From assembly GCA_937899725.1 (NCBI GenBank), contig CALCCA010000177.1, positions 1 through 55,333 on the forward strand: 55,333 nucleotides of DNA, given 5' to 3'. The translations under genes were made by a program, and so were the position numbers. The notes below the pieces were generated by a model. That model did no database searches and was not told where the DNA came from. It saw nothing but the letters and a program-made list of their open reading frames with translations. The stretch's first letter is position 1. Each line of letters opens with the position of its first letter. The stretch comes from an uncultured Halomicronema sp. Its GTDB lineage: Bacteria; Cyanobacteriota; Cyanobacteriia; Phormidesmidales; Phormidesmidaceae. Below, in pieces: positions 33,257 through 43,200 of the stretch.

Positions 33257-33691
33257 ATGGAAATTCTTCTTGGCGTTGGCATCGGAGAGCTGCTGTTTGG
33301 ACTGGCAGAAGCTCAAGTACAGGCAAAACTGGGGGCAGCAGATAGGTCATACACCACTGAATTGGGTTGTCGGAGAGTGCAGTTTGACGAATTGATGTTG
33401 GAACTTTCCTTCGAGCCAGAGAATGAAAATTTGTTGGGATGGATTGAAGTACATAATCCCCAAGCAACCTTATTTGGGCACCTACTCATCGAAAAATCCA
33501 GGCAGAACGTTTTGACTCTGTTGGCTAAGAAGCTGGGAAATCCTTCAGAATACGAGGACTACGGTAGCTTCAATACGGCTTTCTATGAGGAACAATGGCT
33601 CGAACTTCATTTTGAGTTTGGCCGACTTAAAAGCATCAACTTCGGAGTTTGGTATAGCGAAGATGATCAACCACTATGGCCCAACGGTTAA
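33257..33691 (+). CDS. Hypothetical protein, 144 residues
   Basis: A soluble, acidic protein without signal peptide or membrane segment. It has alternating strands (CRRVQFDELMLELSF; QWLELHFEFGRLKSINFGVWY) and an acidic C-terminus. I do not recognise the family. Its size, acidity and isolated position beside a toxin-antitoxin pair are like those of immunity proteins of polymorphic toxins, but no toxin gene is next to it, so this is only a remark. Confidence 0.6.
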   Translation: MEILLGVGIGELLFGLAEAQVQAKLGAADRSYTTELGCRRVQFDELMLELSFEPENENLLGWIEVHNPQATLFGHLLIEKSRQNVLTLLAKKLGNPSEYEDYGSFNTAFYEEQWLELHFEFGRLKSINFGVWYSEDDQPLWPNG

Positions 33692-33796
33692 AGTGCCAAA
33701 GTTGGGCAAAGTTAAGATTGTGTAGCGATCGCAATGCCCTTGACTGGTTGCCTAGGGAAAACATGGTTACAACGCTCAAACAGCCATCCTCGCTAA

Positions 33797-33943
33797 TCCA
33801 TTGGCGTTGCTGGCATCGGGGATGAATGGAAATGCGTAACTCAGACTAAATTTGGCTTTTGGAATTCAGTTCATCCCGAAATTAAGCAACGCCGAGCATA
33901 CCTCAATCATCCAGCTGAAGAGTTGACTTATCCAATCGCTTAG
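33797..33943 (+). pseudogene. Possible gene remnant
   Basis: A 48-codon open stretch without a start codon reads ...GDEWKCVTQTKFGFWNSV, then HPEIKQRRAYLNHPAEELTY up to a stop. It has the look of a real protein C-terminus (codon use, Pro/Asp/Glu turns) but is cut off by a stop at 33794. The source gene is not recognised. The remaining sequence in 33692-33994 shows nothing else. Confidence 0.3.
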
Positions 33944-33994
33944 TACACGCATCTAGGCCAAACACTGCTTTGCGATAATGAGAGGAGAAAATTT

Positions 33995-34237
33995 ATGCAA
34001 GTCACAATCAATCTGCCCCCAGATTTAGAGCAGGATTTGATTCGTCAAGCAGCCCAATCTAACATGCCGCTTCAAACTCTCATCTTGCAAGCTTTACGTC
34101 GGACAACTCAATCAACTGCTGCAGCCACTTCACAGTGGTCAGAGATAGTCATAGCTTACGCCGGGACTCCTGATTTTCCTGCCTTTGAGGCTTACCGTGA
34201 CGAACTTCTTCCGCCCCATGAACCGGAACTGTTTTGA
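33995..34237 (+). CDS. Antitoxin of a VapBC-type pair
   Basis: An 80-residue protein. Its N-terminal half looks like a ribbon-helix-helix DNA-binding fold (MQVTINLPPDLEQDLIRQAA), preceded by the strong site GAGAGGAGAAA. The C-terminal half is acidic with aromatic residues (PDFPAFEAYRDELLPPHEPELF), the usual toxin-wrapping tail. Its stop overlaps the toxin start (TGATG), so the two are coupled. It should neutralise the PIN toxin and repress its own operon. Confidence 0.75.
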   Translation: MQVTINLPPDLEQDLIRQAAQSNMPLQTLILQALRRTTQSTAAATSQWSEIVIAYAGTPDFPAFEAYRDELLPPHEPELF

Positions 34238-34641
34238 TGCGCTATCTCCTCGATACCTGCGTCATTAGCGATTTCATCAAAGGTGAACCCGGAACGATGG
34301 CAAAACTCAAGCAAACATCACCTGTCGATATCGCAATTTCAGCCGTGACTGTGATGGAATTGCAATACGGCTTAGTTCTCAATCCGCAACGGGCTCAAAA
34401 AGTTGAACCAGCGATTTCCAGCATTTTAGCTGCCGTCACGATGCTGCCTTTCAGCAACGACGAGGCTGAACAAGCCGCTCGAATTCGGGCTGTGCTCAAA
34501 TCTCAAGGACAACCGATCGGCGCTTACGATGTCTTGATTGCGGCTACGGCCCTTCAACATGACTTGATTATGGTTACAGCCAACCAAAGAGAGTTCGAAC
34601 GGGTTGCCAACTTACAACTCGAAAATTGGCGGCAAACCTAG
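34237..34641 (+). CDS. vapC: PIN-domain toxin (VapC family)
   Basis: A 134-residue ribonuclease toxin. The acidic Mg2+ residues are present in order: Asp in YLLDTCVISD, Glu in VTVMELQYG, Asp in GAYDVLIAATAL, and a final Asn/Glu segment in VTANQREFERV. VapC toxins cleave tRNA or rRNA. The ATG at 34237 overlaps the antitoxin stop. The gene appears intact and full length. Confidence 0.88.
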   Translation: MRYLLDTCVISDFIKGEPGTMAKLKQTSPVDIAISAVTVMELQYGLVLNPQRAQKVEPAISSILAAVTMLPFSNDEAEQAARIRAVLKSQGQPIGAYDVLIAATALQHDLIMVTANQREFERVANLQLENWRQT

Positions 34642-34677
34642 ATGCGTAGCGATCGCCTGACCTTGAGGACTGGCAGC

Positions 34678-35952
34678 TTACCGCCACACCTTAGCCACCC
34701 GACCCTGTAGAGATTGGTTGAGGAAGGGGGTATTGCGAGCGGGCGATCGCAACGTGGTCGCCTCCACCGTCCATGTTTGAGCTGGGTCGAACAAAAAGGC
34801 TTCGACGGGCTGATCCACCGCAATCGTGGGCGGGGCCATGCCTAAACAGTGGGCGGGGCCGCAGCTCATGGCCTGCAGTAGTTCCAGTGGCGTCCAGTCA
34901 TGGGGGGCGACGAACCGCTGCCAGAGGGCGGACAGGGCCAGCTCCAACCCGATCGCCCCTGGTGGCGCATCGCTAAAGGCCACCGTTTTTTCTTCATAGG
35001 TGTAGGGGCTGTGGTCGATCGTGATCGCGGCCAGCACGCCCGATTTTGCCCCGGCAATCAGCGCCGCCTGATCGGCTGGATTCCCCAGCGGCGGTTCCAA
35101 CCGTAAATTGGGGTCATAGCTCAAGGCATCGGCGGTGGAAAACAGCAGGTGCATCCAGGTGGTGCTGGCGGTCACGGGCAATCCAGCCGCCTGAGCTTCC
35201 CGCACTAGCTCCACACTGCGGGCGGTCGATAGGCGCATCAGGTGAACTGGGGTGCCAATTTCGCGTACCAGTTCTAGCACCGTGGTTAGTGCCGCAGTTT
35301 CAGCGGCGACCAGCGTACCGGGCAGGCCGCCCATTTGCGCCAGGGAACCTTCGCGAGCAATGCCGTTACCGGCCAGCGCGCGATCGCAGGGCCAGAGGGC
35401 GATGGGTCGCCGCAGGGGATGGGCATATTCCAACAGGCGGCGCAGCAGGACGGGATTGCTCAGCGGTTGACCATCGGCGAATCCGGCCAGGGCTAAGTCT
35501 GCCGTCCCGGCGATCACCGCCAGCTCGGTCATGTGTTCGCCTTGCGCGCCGAGGGTCAGCGCCGCCCAGGGCAGCAGCATCGGTCGCGGGTTCACCCCAG
35601 CCGTATCGGCCAGACTGAGCAAATGGCGAATGGCGGCGGGCTGATCTAACGGTGGATCGGTATCGGGCAAAATGCTGAGGCGCGTCACCCCACCCGCGAT
35701 CGCCCCCGCCAGCAGAGCCGCCAGGGTTTCGCGGGGTTCGTTGCCCGGTTCACTACTGTGGCTGTACAGATCGACCAGACCCGGCGCGAGAATTTTGCCG
35801 GTGCCGTCGATGATTTCCACTTCACTGTCGGGGCGATCAAGGCGGGGGGCAATGGCCCGAAACCGGCCCGCCTCGATCCACACATCGGCAGTCTGATCGG
35901 TCTGCGTCGCCGGGTCGATCACCCGCACCTGCTGCAGTAAGGTGCCTGTCAT
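34678..35952 (-). CDS. Dihydroorotase-like protein, probably non-catalytic
   Basis: A 424-residue amidohydrolase-superfamily protein clearly related to type I dihydroorotase: LAPGLVDLYSHSSEPG at the first metal site, STARSVELVREAQAAGLPV in the middle, DHSPYTYEEK near the end. The metal and catalytic ligands are largely changed. The HxH pair reads Y-S-H, the later His positions are replaced (IALWPCD for the vHaE-type segment; RLST for HvST; STTWMHLL for PHHLLL), while the Asp of DHSP remains. Catalysis is therefore doubtful. Inactive dihydroorotases are known as structural partners of aspartate transcarbamoylase, and that role is plausible here. Codon use and frame look normal, so it is not a decayed gene. 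Confidence 0.82.
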   Translation of the reverse strand: MTGTLLQQVRVIDPATQTDQTADVWIEAGRFRAIAPRLDRPDSEVEIIDGTGKILAPGLVDLYSHSSEPGNEPRETLAALLAGAIAGGVTRLSILPDTDPPLDQPAAIRHLLSLADTAGVNPRPMLLPWAALTLGAQGEHMTELAVIAGTADLALAGFADGQPLSNPVLLRRLLEYAHPLRRPIALWPCDRALAGNGIAREGSLAQMGGLPGTLVAAETAALTTVLELVREIGTPVHLMRLSTARSVELVREAQAAGLPVTASTTWMHLLFSTADALSYDPNLRLEPPLGNPADQAALIAGAKSGVLAAITIDHSPYTYEEKTVAFSDAPPGAIGLELALSALWQRFVAPHDWTPLELLQAMSCGPAHCLGMAPPTIAVDQPVEAFLFDPAQTWTVEATTLRSPARNTPFLNQSLQGRVAKVWR

Positions 35953-36008
35953 GCTCCCTGCCTACCCGGCGGATGCCGCATCTCCAGGCGGTTCTGGCCT
36001 GCCCCCAT

Positions 36009-37364
36009 TTAGAGCGCCCCCGCAGCCGTTTGATCAAACACGCTGCCCGAGAGGTGAATGGTGATATTCGCTGCCGTCAGCACTGGCGCACTCTCCACCC
36101 CGGTAGGATAGTCAATCACGCTCACCGCGCCATTGCCCTGCTTAAACTGCCAAAACGACGCTGGCCCTAACCCCATCACATGGCAAAGAATGGCTTTGTT
36201 GACGGCGTCGTGAGCGGAGACCAGCACCGTCACGGGCTGGTCGGTGCCGCTGTATTGCGCGACGATGTCGTTCCAAGCAGCGATCGCTCGCGCCCATACC
36301 TGCTCCAGATTTTCGCCCCCCTCACCGGGCATATCGACCGTTTCGGGGTGGGTTTGCCACTGCTGCAGCATGCCGGGATAGCCCGACTCGATCTCGTTTT
36401 CGTAGAGCCCTTCCCAGTCGCCGTGGCCGATTTCCTTGAGGCCGTCGGTGGTGGTAAGCGTGATGTCGGGATGGTGCTGCAAAATCAGCTCCGCCGTTTC
36501 CTTCGGACGCGAGAGGGAACTGCTCACCGCCGCATCAATTTTCACGTCTTGCAGAAATTCCGCCGCCTGTTTTCCCTGGTTTCGACCGTTCTCATTGAGG
36601 GGAATGTCGATCTGCCCTTGAAAGCGCTTTTGGCGGTTCCATTCGGTTTCACCGTGACGCACGAGCAGCAGGCGGGGGCCGTGGTAGCGCGATCGCCGCG
36701 CTGGCACGGCTTCGCCCATGTGACTGGTCAGGTTCATCGACTCTAGCTGCACCCCTTGGCCGAACTCACCGGCAAAGTTCAGCAGGCTAATGGCGCAGTT
36801 GGCCTGCCCCAGCTGCTCGTGAATTTCTGGCCCTTTGCCCAAGGCGGTGGCGATCAAAGCGCGATTGATGGCGCTGTGCCCGACGATGAGCAGCGTTTGG
36901 CCCGGATGCTGGGGCAAAATCGTTTGCCAAAACTGCGTCGCGCGATCGTAGAGCGATCGCACCGGATAAAACTCTGTACCGTCGGTCAGCGGCATCTTGC
37001 AGTTGAGCGGATCGTAGTGCCAAGCATGATAAATGTCGGGATACTGGGCCTCGGCCTCAGCAAACGAGAGCCCTTCCCACAGGGGCAAATTGATCTCTTT
37101 GATCATCGGTGTGGGTGCAGGCGCGGGGGTATCGGGCAGTTCTTTTTGCAGCACGTCCACAATCGTAGACGCTGTTTTGAAGGCGCGCTTGAGCGGGCTG
37201 GCATACACGTGATCAAAGGTAATGCCCCGCAGCGTCTCGCCCACGCGCTGGGCTTGGGCCACCCCCATCTCCGTCAGTTCAGACACATCGATCTGCCCTT
37301 GAATCAGCTTTTTGACGTTGTAAGTGCTTTGACCGTGCCTGACTAAGATGACGCGCGTTTTCAA
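36009..37364 (-). CDS. Tandem histidine phosphatase (phosphoglycerate mutase family)
   Basis: A 451-residue protein with two histidine phosphatase domains in a row. The first has LVRHGQSTYN at residues 8-17 and its distal VGHSAINRA; the second starts near residue 235 with LVRHGETEWN and ends with SAHDAVNKAIL. Both RHG motifs and the second-half His are present, so both domains may be active. Tandem members in cyanobacteria are annotated as phosphoglycerate mutase, phosphoserine phosphatase or alpha-ribazole phosphatase, and which applies cannot be decided by eye. It runs parallel to the dihydroorotase-like gene with a 56-base gap. Confidence 0.85.
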   Translation of the reverse strand: MKTRVILVRHGQSTYNVKKLIQGQIDVSELTEMGVAQAQRVGETLRGITFDHVYASPLKRAFKTASTIVDVLQKELPDTPAPAPTPMIKEINLPLWEGLSFAEAEAQYPDIYHAWHYDPLNCKMPLTDGTEFYPVRSLYDRATQFWQTILPQHPGQTLLIVGHSAINRALIATALGKGPEIHEQLGQANCAISLLNFAGEFGQGVQLESMNLTSHMGEAVPARRSRYHGPRLLLVRHGETEWNRQKRFQGQIDIPLNENGRNQGKQAAEFLQDVKIDAAVSSSLSRPKETAELILQHHPDITLTTTDGLKEIGHGDWEGLYENEIESGYPGMLQQWQTHPETVDMPGEGGENLEQVWARAIAAWNDIVAQYSGTDQPVTVLVSAHDAVNKAILCHVMGLGPASFWQFKQGNGAVSVIDYPTGVESAPVLTAANITIHLSGSVFDQTAAGAL

Positions 37365-37550
37365 GGTGTTTCCCTCTCCCTGCGTAAAACCAGTCCGATT
37401 CTACCCCGAGGCGGTTTATCCCCATGAGGACTTATGCGTGGCTTCCTGGTATCTCCTAACTTTGGGGGCGAGGGGTGCGATCGAGGATGCCTTTGGCGTC
37501 TGTCGGCTTGCCGCTGCTAGATTTATGGCGATAACGGAGGGCAATAGGGC

Positions 37551-38660
37551 ATGGCGGATAAGGAGCAATTAGCTTCGCTCTGGAAGAGAGTACAGGTATG
37601 GAATCAGTGGAGAAGAGATAATCCAGATGAGGCAATCGACCTCCGCAGTGCTAACCTCAGCGGTGCTAACCTCAACTATGCGGATCTCAGCAGTGCCAAC
37701 CTCCACTGTGCTGACCTCAACCGTACCGACCTTAGCGATGCCAACCTCAACTATGCGGATCTCAGCAGTGCCAACCTCCACCTTGCCAAGTTCAGGGATG
37801 CCAAGATCAGCGGTGCCAACCTCAACCGTGCCGACCTCAGCGGTGCCGACCTTAACGATGCCGATCTCAGCGGTGCCGACCTCAGCAATGCCCTGCTCGG
37901 CGGTACTGACCTCCGCAGTGCCGACCTTAGCGATGCCGACCTCAGCGGTACCGACCTCAGCGGTGCCAACCTCAGCGGTGCCGACCTCAACAATGCCCTA
38001 CTCGGTGATGCCCTACTCGGCGAGACGTTATTCGCTGACGTTGATCTGAGTCGTGTTCAAGGACTGACGAAATGCCATTATCTCGGGCCTAGCACCCTTG
38101 ATCATCGAACGTTATCCCGCTCGGGTCAGCTGCCCGAATCATTCCTGCGGGGCGTGGGCTTACCCGATACCTTCATTGACTACATCCCCTCACTGTTTAA
38201 TCAGCCCCTCCAGTTCTATTCCTGCTTTATCAGCTACTCCCACATGGACGAGGCGTTTGCCAAACGACTACACGCCGACCTGCAAGACAAGGGGGTGCGC
38301 TGCTGGTATGCCCCCGAAGACTTGCCCATTGGCGAAAAAATTCGCGTCGGCATTGACCAAGCCATTCGCAAGCATGACAAGTTGCTGCTCATCCTCTCGG
38401 AGCACTCCGTCAATAGTCAGTGGGTCGAAAGCGAAATGGAAGCGGCGCTAGAGAAAGAGCGAGAGAGCCACAAGCTGGTGCTGTTTCCCGTCCGCATTGA
38501 TGACACCGTGATGCAAAACCGAGACGGGTGGCCGCGCGTGGTCAGAAACACTCGCAATATCGGCAACTTCTGCAACTGGAAAGACTATGACGCCTACCAG
38601 CAGGTGTTTGAGCGCTTAGTCAGAGACTTGAAGACGTCGTTGGCTGAGAGGGGGGATTAG
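37551..38660 (+). CDS. Pentapeptide-repeat protein with C-terminal TIR domain
   Basis: A 369-residue protein. Residues 28-165 are pentapeptide repeats of the A(D/N)LSx type, forming a right-handed quadrilateral helix. A linker leads to a TIR domain (about 222-365) starting [20 protein letters not shown]. The [12 protein letters not shown] segment carries a Glu in the position of the catalytic Glu of NAD-cleaving TIR domains. GGAGG precedes the ATG. It ends five bases before the convergent pentapeptide pseudogene. TIR domains with repeat scaffolds can be NADases in defence or signalling adaptors; which one applies is not known here. Confidence 0.85.
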   Translation: MADKEQLASLWKRVQVWNQWRRDNPDEAIDLRSANLSGANLNYADLSSANLHCADLNRTDLSDANLNYADLSSANLHLAKFRDAKISGANLNRADLSGADLNDADLSGADLSNALLGGTDLRSADLSDADLSGTDLSGANLSGADLNNALLGDALLGETLFADVDLSRVQGLTKCHYLGPSTLDHRTLSRSGQLPESFLRGVGLPDTFIDYIPSLFNQPLQFYSCFISYSHMDEAFAKRLHADLQDKGVRCWYAPEDLPIGEKIRVGIDQAIRKHDKLLLILSEHSVNSQWVESEMEAALEKERESHKLVLFPVRIDDTVMQNRDGWPRVVRNTRNIGNFCNWKDYDAYQQVFERLVRDLKTSLAERGD

Positions 38661-38665
38661 GTGTT

Positions 38666-39358
38666 TTAGTCTTGCTGAGGGTTGCTGGCTGCTTCAATGT
38701 CCTCAAGCGACAATCCCTGCGGTAATTTGGCACCGTCAAGCTTAGCTCCCTTCAGAGTGTGCGCCTCAACTGTGGCCCCAGTGAGGTCAGCCTTAAAGAA
38801 GTTGGCCTTGCTGAGGTGGGCGCTGCTGAGGTTGGCCCCGCTGAAGTTGACAAAGCGGAGGTCGGCATAGTTGAGGTCGGCATAGCTGAGGTCGGCATAG
38901 CTGAGGCTGGCCCCCGTGAGATAGGCGTTGTGGAGACTGGCATAGCTGAGGTTGGTATAGCTGAGGTCAGCATGGCTGAGGTCGGCCTCGCTGAGGTCGA
39001 CCCCGCTGAAGTTGACAAAGCGGAGGTTGGTATAACCGAGGTCGACCCCGCTGAGGTCAGCATCGCTGAGGTCAGCCTTGTCAAGGTTGGCCTCGATGAG
39101 TTTGGCATCGTTGAGTAAGGCTCTGCTGAGGTAGGCATGGCTGAGGTCGACCCCGCTGAGGTCGAGCTTGCTGAGGTTGGCCCGAAAGAAGTTAGCCTTG
39201 CTGAGATCAGCCCCGCTGAGGTCGAGCTTCGCTTTGCTGAGCACCTCAGCCTCGATCAAAAACTGAATCACACTGGCTTTCCGGGCTCCATCTCCTTTAA
39301 ATCGCCGCAGAGTAGACAGGGTTCTGGCGCGAATTACATCAACCGATGCGGCAAGCAA
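38666..39358 (-). pseudogene. 3' part of an interrupted pentapeptide-repeat gene
   Basis: A 230-codon frame. It opens with the family's conserved helical segment (SVDVIRARTLSTLRRF; KASVIQFLIEAEVLS), followed by about 25 pentapeptide repeats (ADLSx). The only start in frame is a TTG at 39358, and homologous sequence continues upstream of it to about 39424. Together with the frame at 39519-39953 it was once a single gene: removing 103 bases (39425-39525 plus a duplicated GC) joins both frames exactly, giving a 394-residue protein. It may still be expressed as a fragment. Confidence 0.7.
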
Positions 39359-39424
39359 CTCCTCTTCATTGCGATTGAGTGGCTCTTGGTCATTGCGAGG
39401 AGCGTATTTTCTTGTCGCTATAGC

Positions 39425-39525
39425 AGAAGTCGGAATGCAGAAGTCGGAAGTCGGAGTTAAAAGGCTCGTCAGATGGTGATTTCAGCTATCTAGAGTGACC
39501 GGATCAAATTGCGGCTTGCTATAGT
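39425..39525. repeat. 101-bp insertion with AGAAGTCGGA repeats
   Basis: The segment starts with AGAAGTCGGAATGCAGAAG and more AAGTCGG units and ends GCTTGCTATAGT. It is flanked by GC on both sides (39423-39424 and 39526-39527). Its removal with one GC restores the reading frame and a family-typical DKNLLAIATRK junction. It is a small repeat element of the kind scattered in cyanobacteria. Confidence 0.6.
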
Positions 39526-39953
39526 GCCAGCAAGTTCTTGTCCACTAATAGCGTTGAGAGCCGATCAATATAATTTTGGAGAATCTCTTCTCTCTCTTCA
39601 TCGGCGGCGATTTCTCGCTGTTGTTTAGCTTCTACAGCGGCGATTTTTCGCTGTTGATTGGCTTCTGTCCTGGCTTGTTTCCGCTGTTGTCGTTGCAGGA
39701 GGTAGCCCAAAACCGCCAATGACAAAGGCACCCCAAGCAGCTCTAACCATTGCCAAAACGACTGACCAAGCAGAAAGCATTGGGTGAGGTTTAGAGAATC
39801 TACGCATCGCTTGACGTCTGGTTGTCCTTGCCAGTAGGCGATCGTTGCAGCAATGAGCAGGCCGACGCTGATTCCTGCCAGCCCCTTCTGCCAGGAGGGT
39901 ATAGCTTTCCATCGCATGTAGATGGTCTCTGCCACTGCAAGCTTTTTGATCAT
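39519..39953 (-). pseudogene. 5' part of the interrupted pentapeptide-repeat gene
   Basis: A 144-codon frame with two transmembrane helices (about residues 23-42 and 66-86), then a coiled-coil stretch rich in Arg, Gln, Lys and Glu (QRKIAAVEAKQQREIAADEE) and the conserved EEILQNYIDRLSTLLVDKNLLA. In related cyanobacterial proteins this is followed directly by VIRARTLS and pentapeptide repeats, which here lie on the other side of a small insertion. The frame stops at TAG inside the inserted DNA. A truncated membrane peptide could still be made. Confidence 0.7.
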
Positions 39954-40000
39954 GATCGCCGTTGTTCAACGTTGAGATTAGCCACGTCCTGAGCGCCCTA

Positions 40001-40040
40001 AAAACAACAAACCCCTAGTACTTTAAAAGACCAGGGGTTT
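40001..40040 (-). terminator. Rho-independent terminator of the CHAT operon
   Basis: Read on the minus strand, AAACCCCTGGTCTTTTAAAG pairs with the following TACTAGGGGTTT (core arms 40033-40040 and 40009-40016), and a T-rich GTTGTTTTTA follows. It lies about 190 bases after the stop of the TPS-CHAT gene. The rest of the gap 39954-40229 has no supported gene. Confidence 0.65.
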
Positions 40041-40229
40041 AAGGGTGGAGCTAGAACAATATTACCTAGCTTCCCGCTACCGCCAGGGCCCGAGCTGCCA
40101 TAAACCACACACAGCACCTCCTCAGCGCCATAGAGGGGCAGCGGTGTAGCGAAAGCGCTAATCGTGGTTAAACGAAAGGGCCTCATAATCGGGGCTCCCT
40201 GATCTTTTGAAGTCAACCGCCAGTGATGT

Positions 40230-43200
40230 TTATGGGGCGCTGCCGACCTGCACAAAGGCCGCCCACAGGGCCGGATCGTCGGGATAGGTTTCCAATGCGG
40301 AGAGCATCGCCTCGCGCAGGGCCTGGGGCGTATTGCCCTGTTTCAGGCGCTCGGTGTGAAAGTCGATCAGCAAGTCGGCGGTTTGCTGATCGGGCACTTG
40401 CCAGAGAGACACCACCACCTGAGGCACCCCGGCGGCCATGAACGATCGCGATAGACCAATCACCCCATCGCCGGTAATGCGGCCCCGACCCGTGTCGCAG
40501 GCACTCAAAATCGCCAAACTGGCCTGCAGCGGCTGCTCTAGAATTTCGGCAGCGGTGAGGAAGCCATCGTTCTGGGCATCGGGAGCCAGCGCCAGCGCCC
40601 CCTGCAGCGGCTGTGTGCTGTTGAATTCGCCGTGGGTGGCCAGGTGAATGATATCGGCCTCCGCCAGGGCGGCTTTGACCTCTGCTTCGGTGGCGTCGCC
40701 GCGTAACAACGGCGTGGCCGAGAGCAGATCCGCCACGGTGGCAGCCTCTGTTTCGGCGTTGGGTAGGGGTACAAAGCTGCCGGGCATGGGACTGGGGTTG
40801 CCCACGACAAGGGCGTTCGGGGCGGCTGCGTTGGCAGGCGCGGCGCGGTTGCTCGTCAGCTCCAGCACCTGAATCGACGGCGTGATCGCCACGGTGTGCT
40901 GCTCAATCAAATAGGTACCCTGCTCGTCTTGCAGGGCGGCAAACGGCACGAGAAAGAGATGTTCTTGCGGGACGAAGATGACGAGATCGTTGGGGTCAGT
41001 GGGCAACAGTTCCGCGATGGGGGCGATGAGCAAATCATGGAGCTGCTGCAGGGGCGGCTGGGCGATCGCCCCCGTAGGCTCGACCCGCGAGAGTTCACCG
41101 ACTGGCAGGGTCGGATCGGGCAGGACGAAGTCAGGATGACTCACGGTGACGGTCTGCCCATCGGGCGACAGACTGACCACTTCGTAGGGGGCAATGTCTG
41201 GCAGGTCACCTGCTCGTCTCACAAAATCGCCGGGTTGCAGGGGGCGATCGCCCACGCTGGGCACCACCCGCAGGCCCCGGTTCGTCGCCACGAGGGACGG
41301 ATGACGACCGGTGAGCGCAGTGCGGGTCTCAACCACGAGATCGGCGACAGTGCTGGCCGAGACCGCAGTGGGCAGACTGACTGAGCGAAACTGCACCGTG
41401 CCATCCGGCGACACCACCCAAATATAGAGCTGGGCATCTCTCGGCTCGACCGGATTTTGTACCGATGCGGCATGGGGTGGCTCCGCTACCTGGTCGCGAA
41501 TGATGGCATATTCCACCAGGGTGGCGTTTTGAGTGGCGGCGATTTGCTGCAGTCGGGCCAGACTGGGAGGCGACACTGGCCCAGCGGCACTGGCTGGCCC
41601 TTGGCCACGGGCGAGCAGTTCCACAAAGGCGCGGGCACGACTGCGTTCTGATACTTCGAGGGCGATGGTCAGTTTGTCTTGATTGACCAGCGCTTCTTGC
41701 AAGTTGTTGTAGGCGGCCAGCTGAGTTTCAAAAATGGAGATTTTGAAGGCATCATTAGTCCCCAAACCGGCGCGCAGCGATTCCCAAAGTTCGATCGCAG
41801 TGAAAAGGGTCTGTTCCGCTTCGGTCAGTCGGTTTAGATACAGCAGCGCGTTCCCCACATTCGTCAGGGCGACCCCCTCGCCGAGCCGGGAGCCGAGCTG
41901 CTGAGCGATCGTCCGCGCCTCCTGGCTATAGCGATAGGCCTGGTCGTAATTTTGCTGGTAGGCGTAGACCGTGCTGAGCCCGAGCAAAATCTGGGCGGCC
42001 TCTAGGGGCTCTGCCAACGTCGTCGCCAGGGCCAGCCCTTGCTCATGGTGGGCGATCGCCTCCGCAAAGCGCCCCTGAATAGCTCGCGTTGAGCCCAGAT
42101 TGCCGTAAGCCTGCATTTCGCCGTAGCGATCGCCCGCACCCCGCGCAATATCGAGGCTGGTGAGTTGATGCTGGGCGGCTTGTTCGTAGTCCTTTTCGGC
42201 AAAGTAGGCGTTGCCGAGATTGCGATAGGTCAGTGCCTTCCACTGCGGCGCGGTCTCAATGGGCAGGCGGCTGAGGCTGCGCTCATAGAAGTCAATGGCG
42301 GTGGCGTAATCGCCGAGGGCTGCATAGGTGGCCCCTAGCCCTCCCAGCGCAATCCCTTCTTGAGTCGCATCCCTCAGGGCGATCGCCTGATCGAGCTGCT
42401 GTTGATGCAAGTCCAACGCGGTGAGATAGTCGCCAATGACAAAGTGCGAAATCGCCAAGTTGTTGAGGGAATAGGCAATCCAGCGAGTATCGCCTTGGGC
42501 GGTAGCCGTCGCCAGGTTAGCTTCGTAGCAGTCAATTAGTGCTTCATAAAGGGCCTCGGAGCGATCGCGGGCGGCGGTGTTCTCGACACTTTCAACCGTG
42601 GCCTGGCAGTTGCGCAGGCCGGTATTGGCCTCGGAGTCGGCTGCTGATTCGGCTGCCGGTGAGGCGATGCCGTCTTCCTCAATGGAGTCAGTGGTGGCAT
42701 CACTGGAGGTCGTTTCTCCGTCGGTGGTCGGGGTGCCGCTATCCGTTTCTGGGGTGGGCGTGGAGGGCTCGGTTTCGTCGGTCAACAGCGAACTGCCAGC
42801 CTCGGGCTCCCCTTCAACGGCGGAGCCGTTGTCACCGGCGGCGGGTGCGGGCAAGTCGTCCTCACCGCCGCCTTCGTCGCCGCCCTCCCCGGTTTCGCCC
42901 TCGTCGTCCGGTTCCTGAAGCTGACTCAGATTGACGCCCCCGCCCGGTGGCGGCAGCGCTTGGTTTTCCCGTGGCTCTGTAGCAATGTCCAAACTGGGCA
43001 CGTTGGCAGCGGGAGCATTCGCGGCGCTCGGGGGAAAGATGCCATCCTCACCGGTACTGATCGCGATCGCGGCCCCAATCAACAAGCTGGGTTCGGGCAG
43101 CACCATGCCGAGCACGCTGAGTTCCTCTAGCTGCGGCGACTGGGCCAGCGACAGGCTCTGTATAACCGTTTGCTCCGTTGGCAGGAGATCAGGCTGGGAC

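Noticed and set aside
37621-38010. Regularly spaced repeats that could suggest a CRISPR array or minisatellite
   Set aside because: The period is 15 bases and in frame with pentapeptide codons; there are no unique spacers.
37569-38049. Long frames on the opposite strand or in other frames of the pentapeptide genes, here and at 38752-39138
   Set aside because: They arise from the 15-base periodicity of the repeat codons and have low-complexity translations.
39998-40255. 85-codon minus-strand frame after the TPS-CHAT gene
   Set aside because: Its 3' end runs through the terminator hairpin, composition is odd and no start signal was seen.
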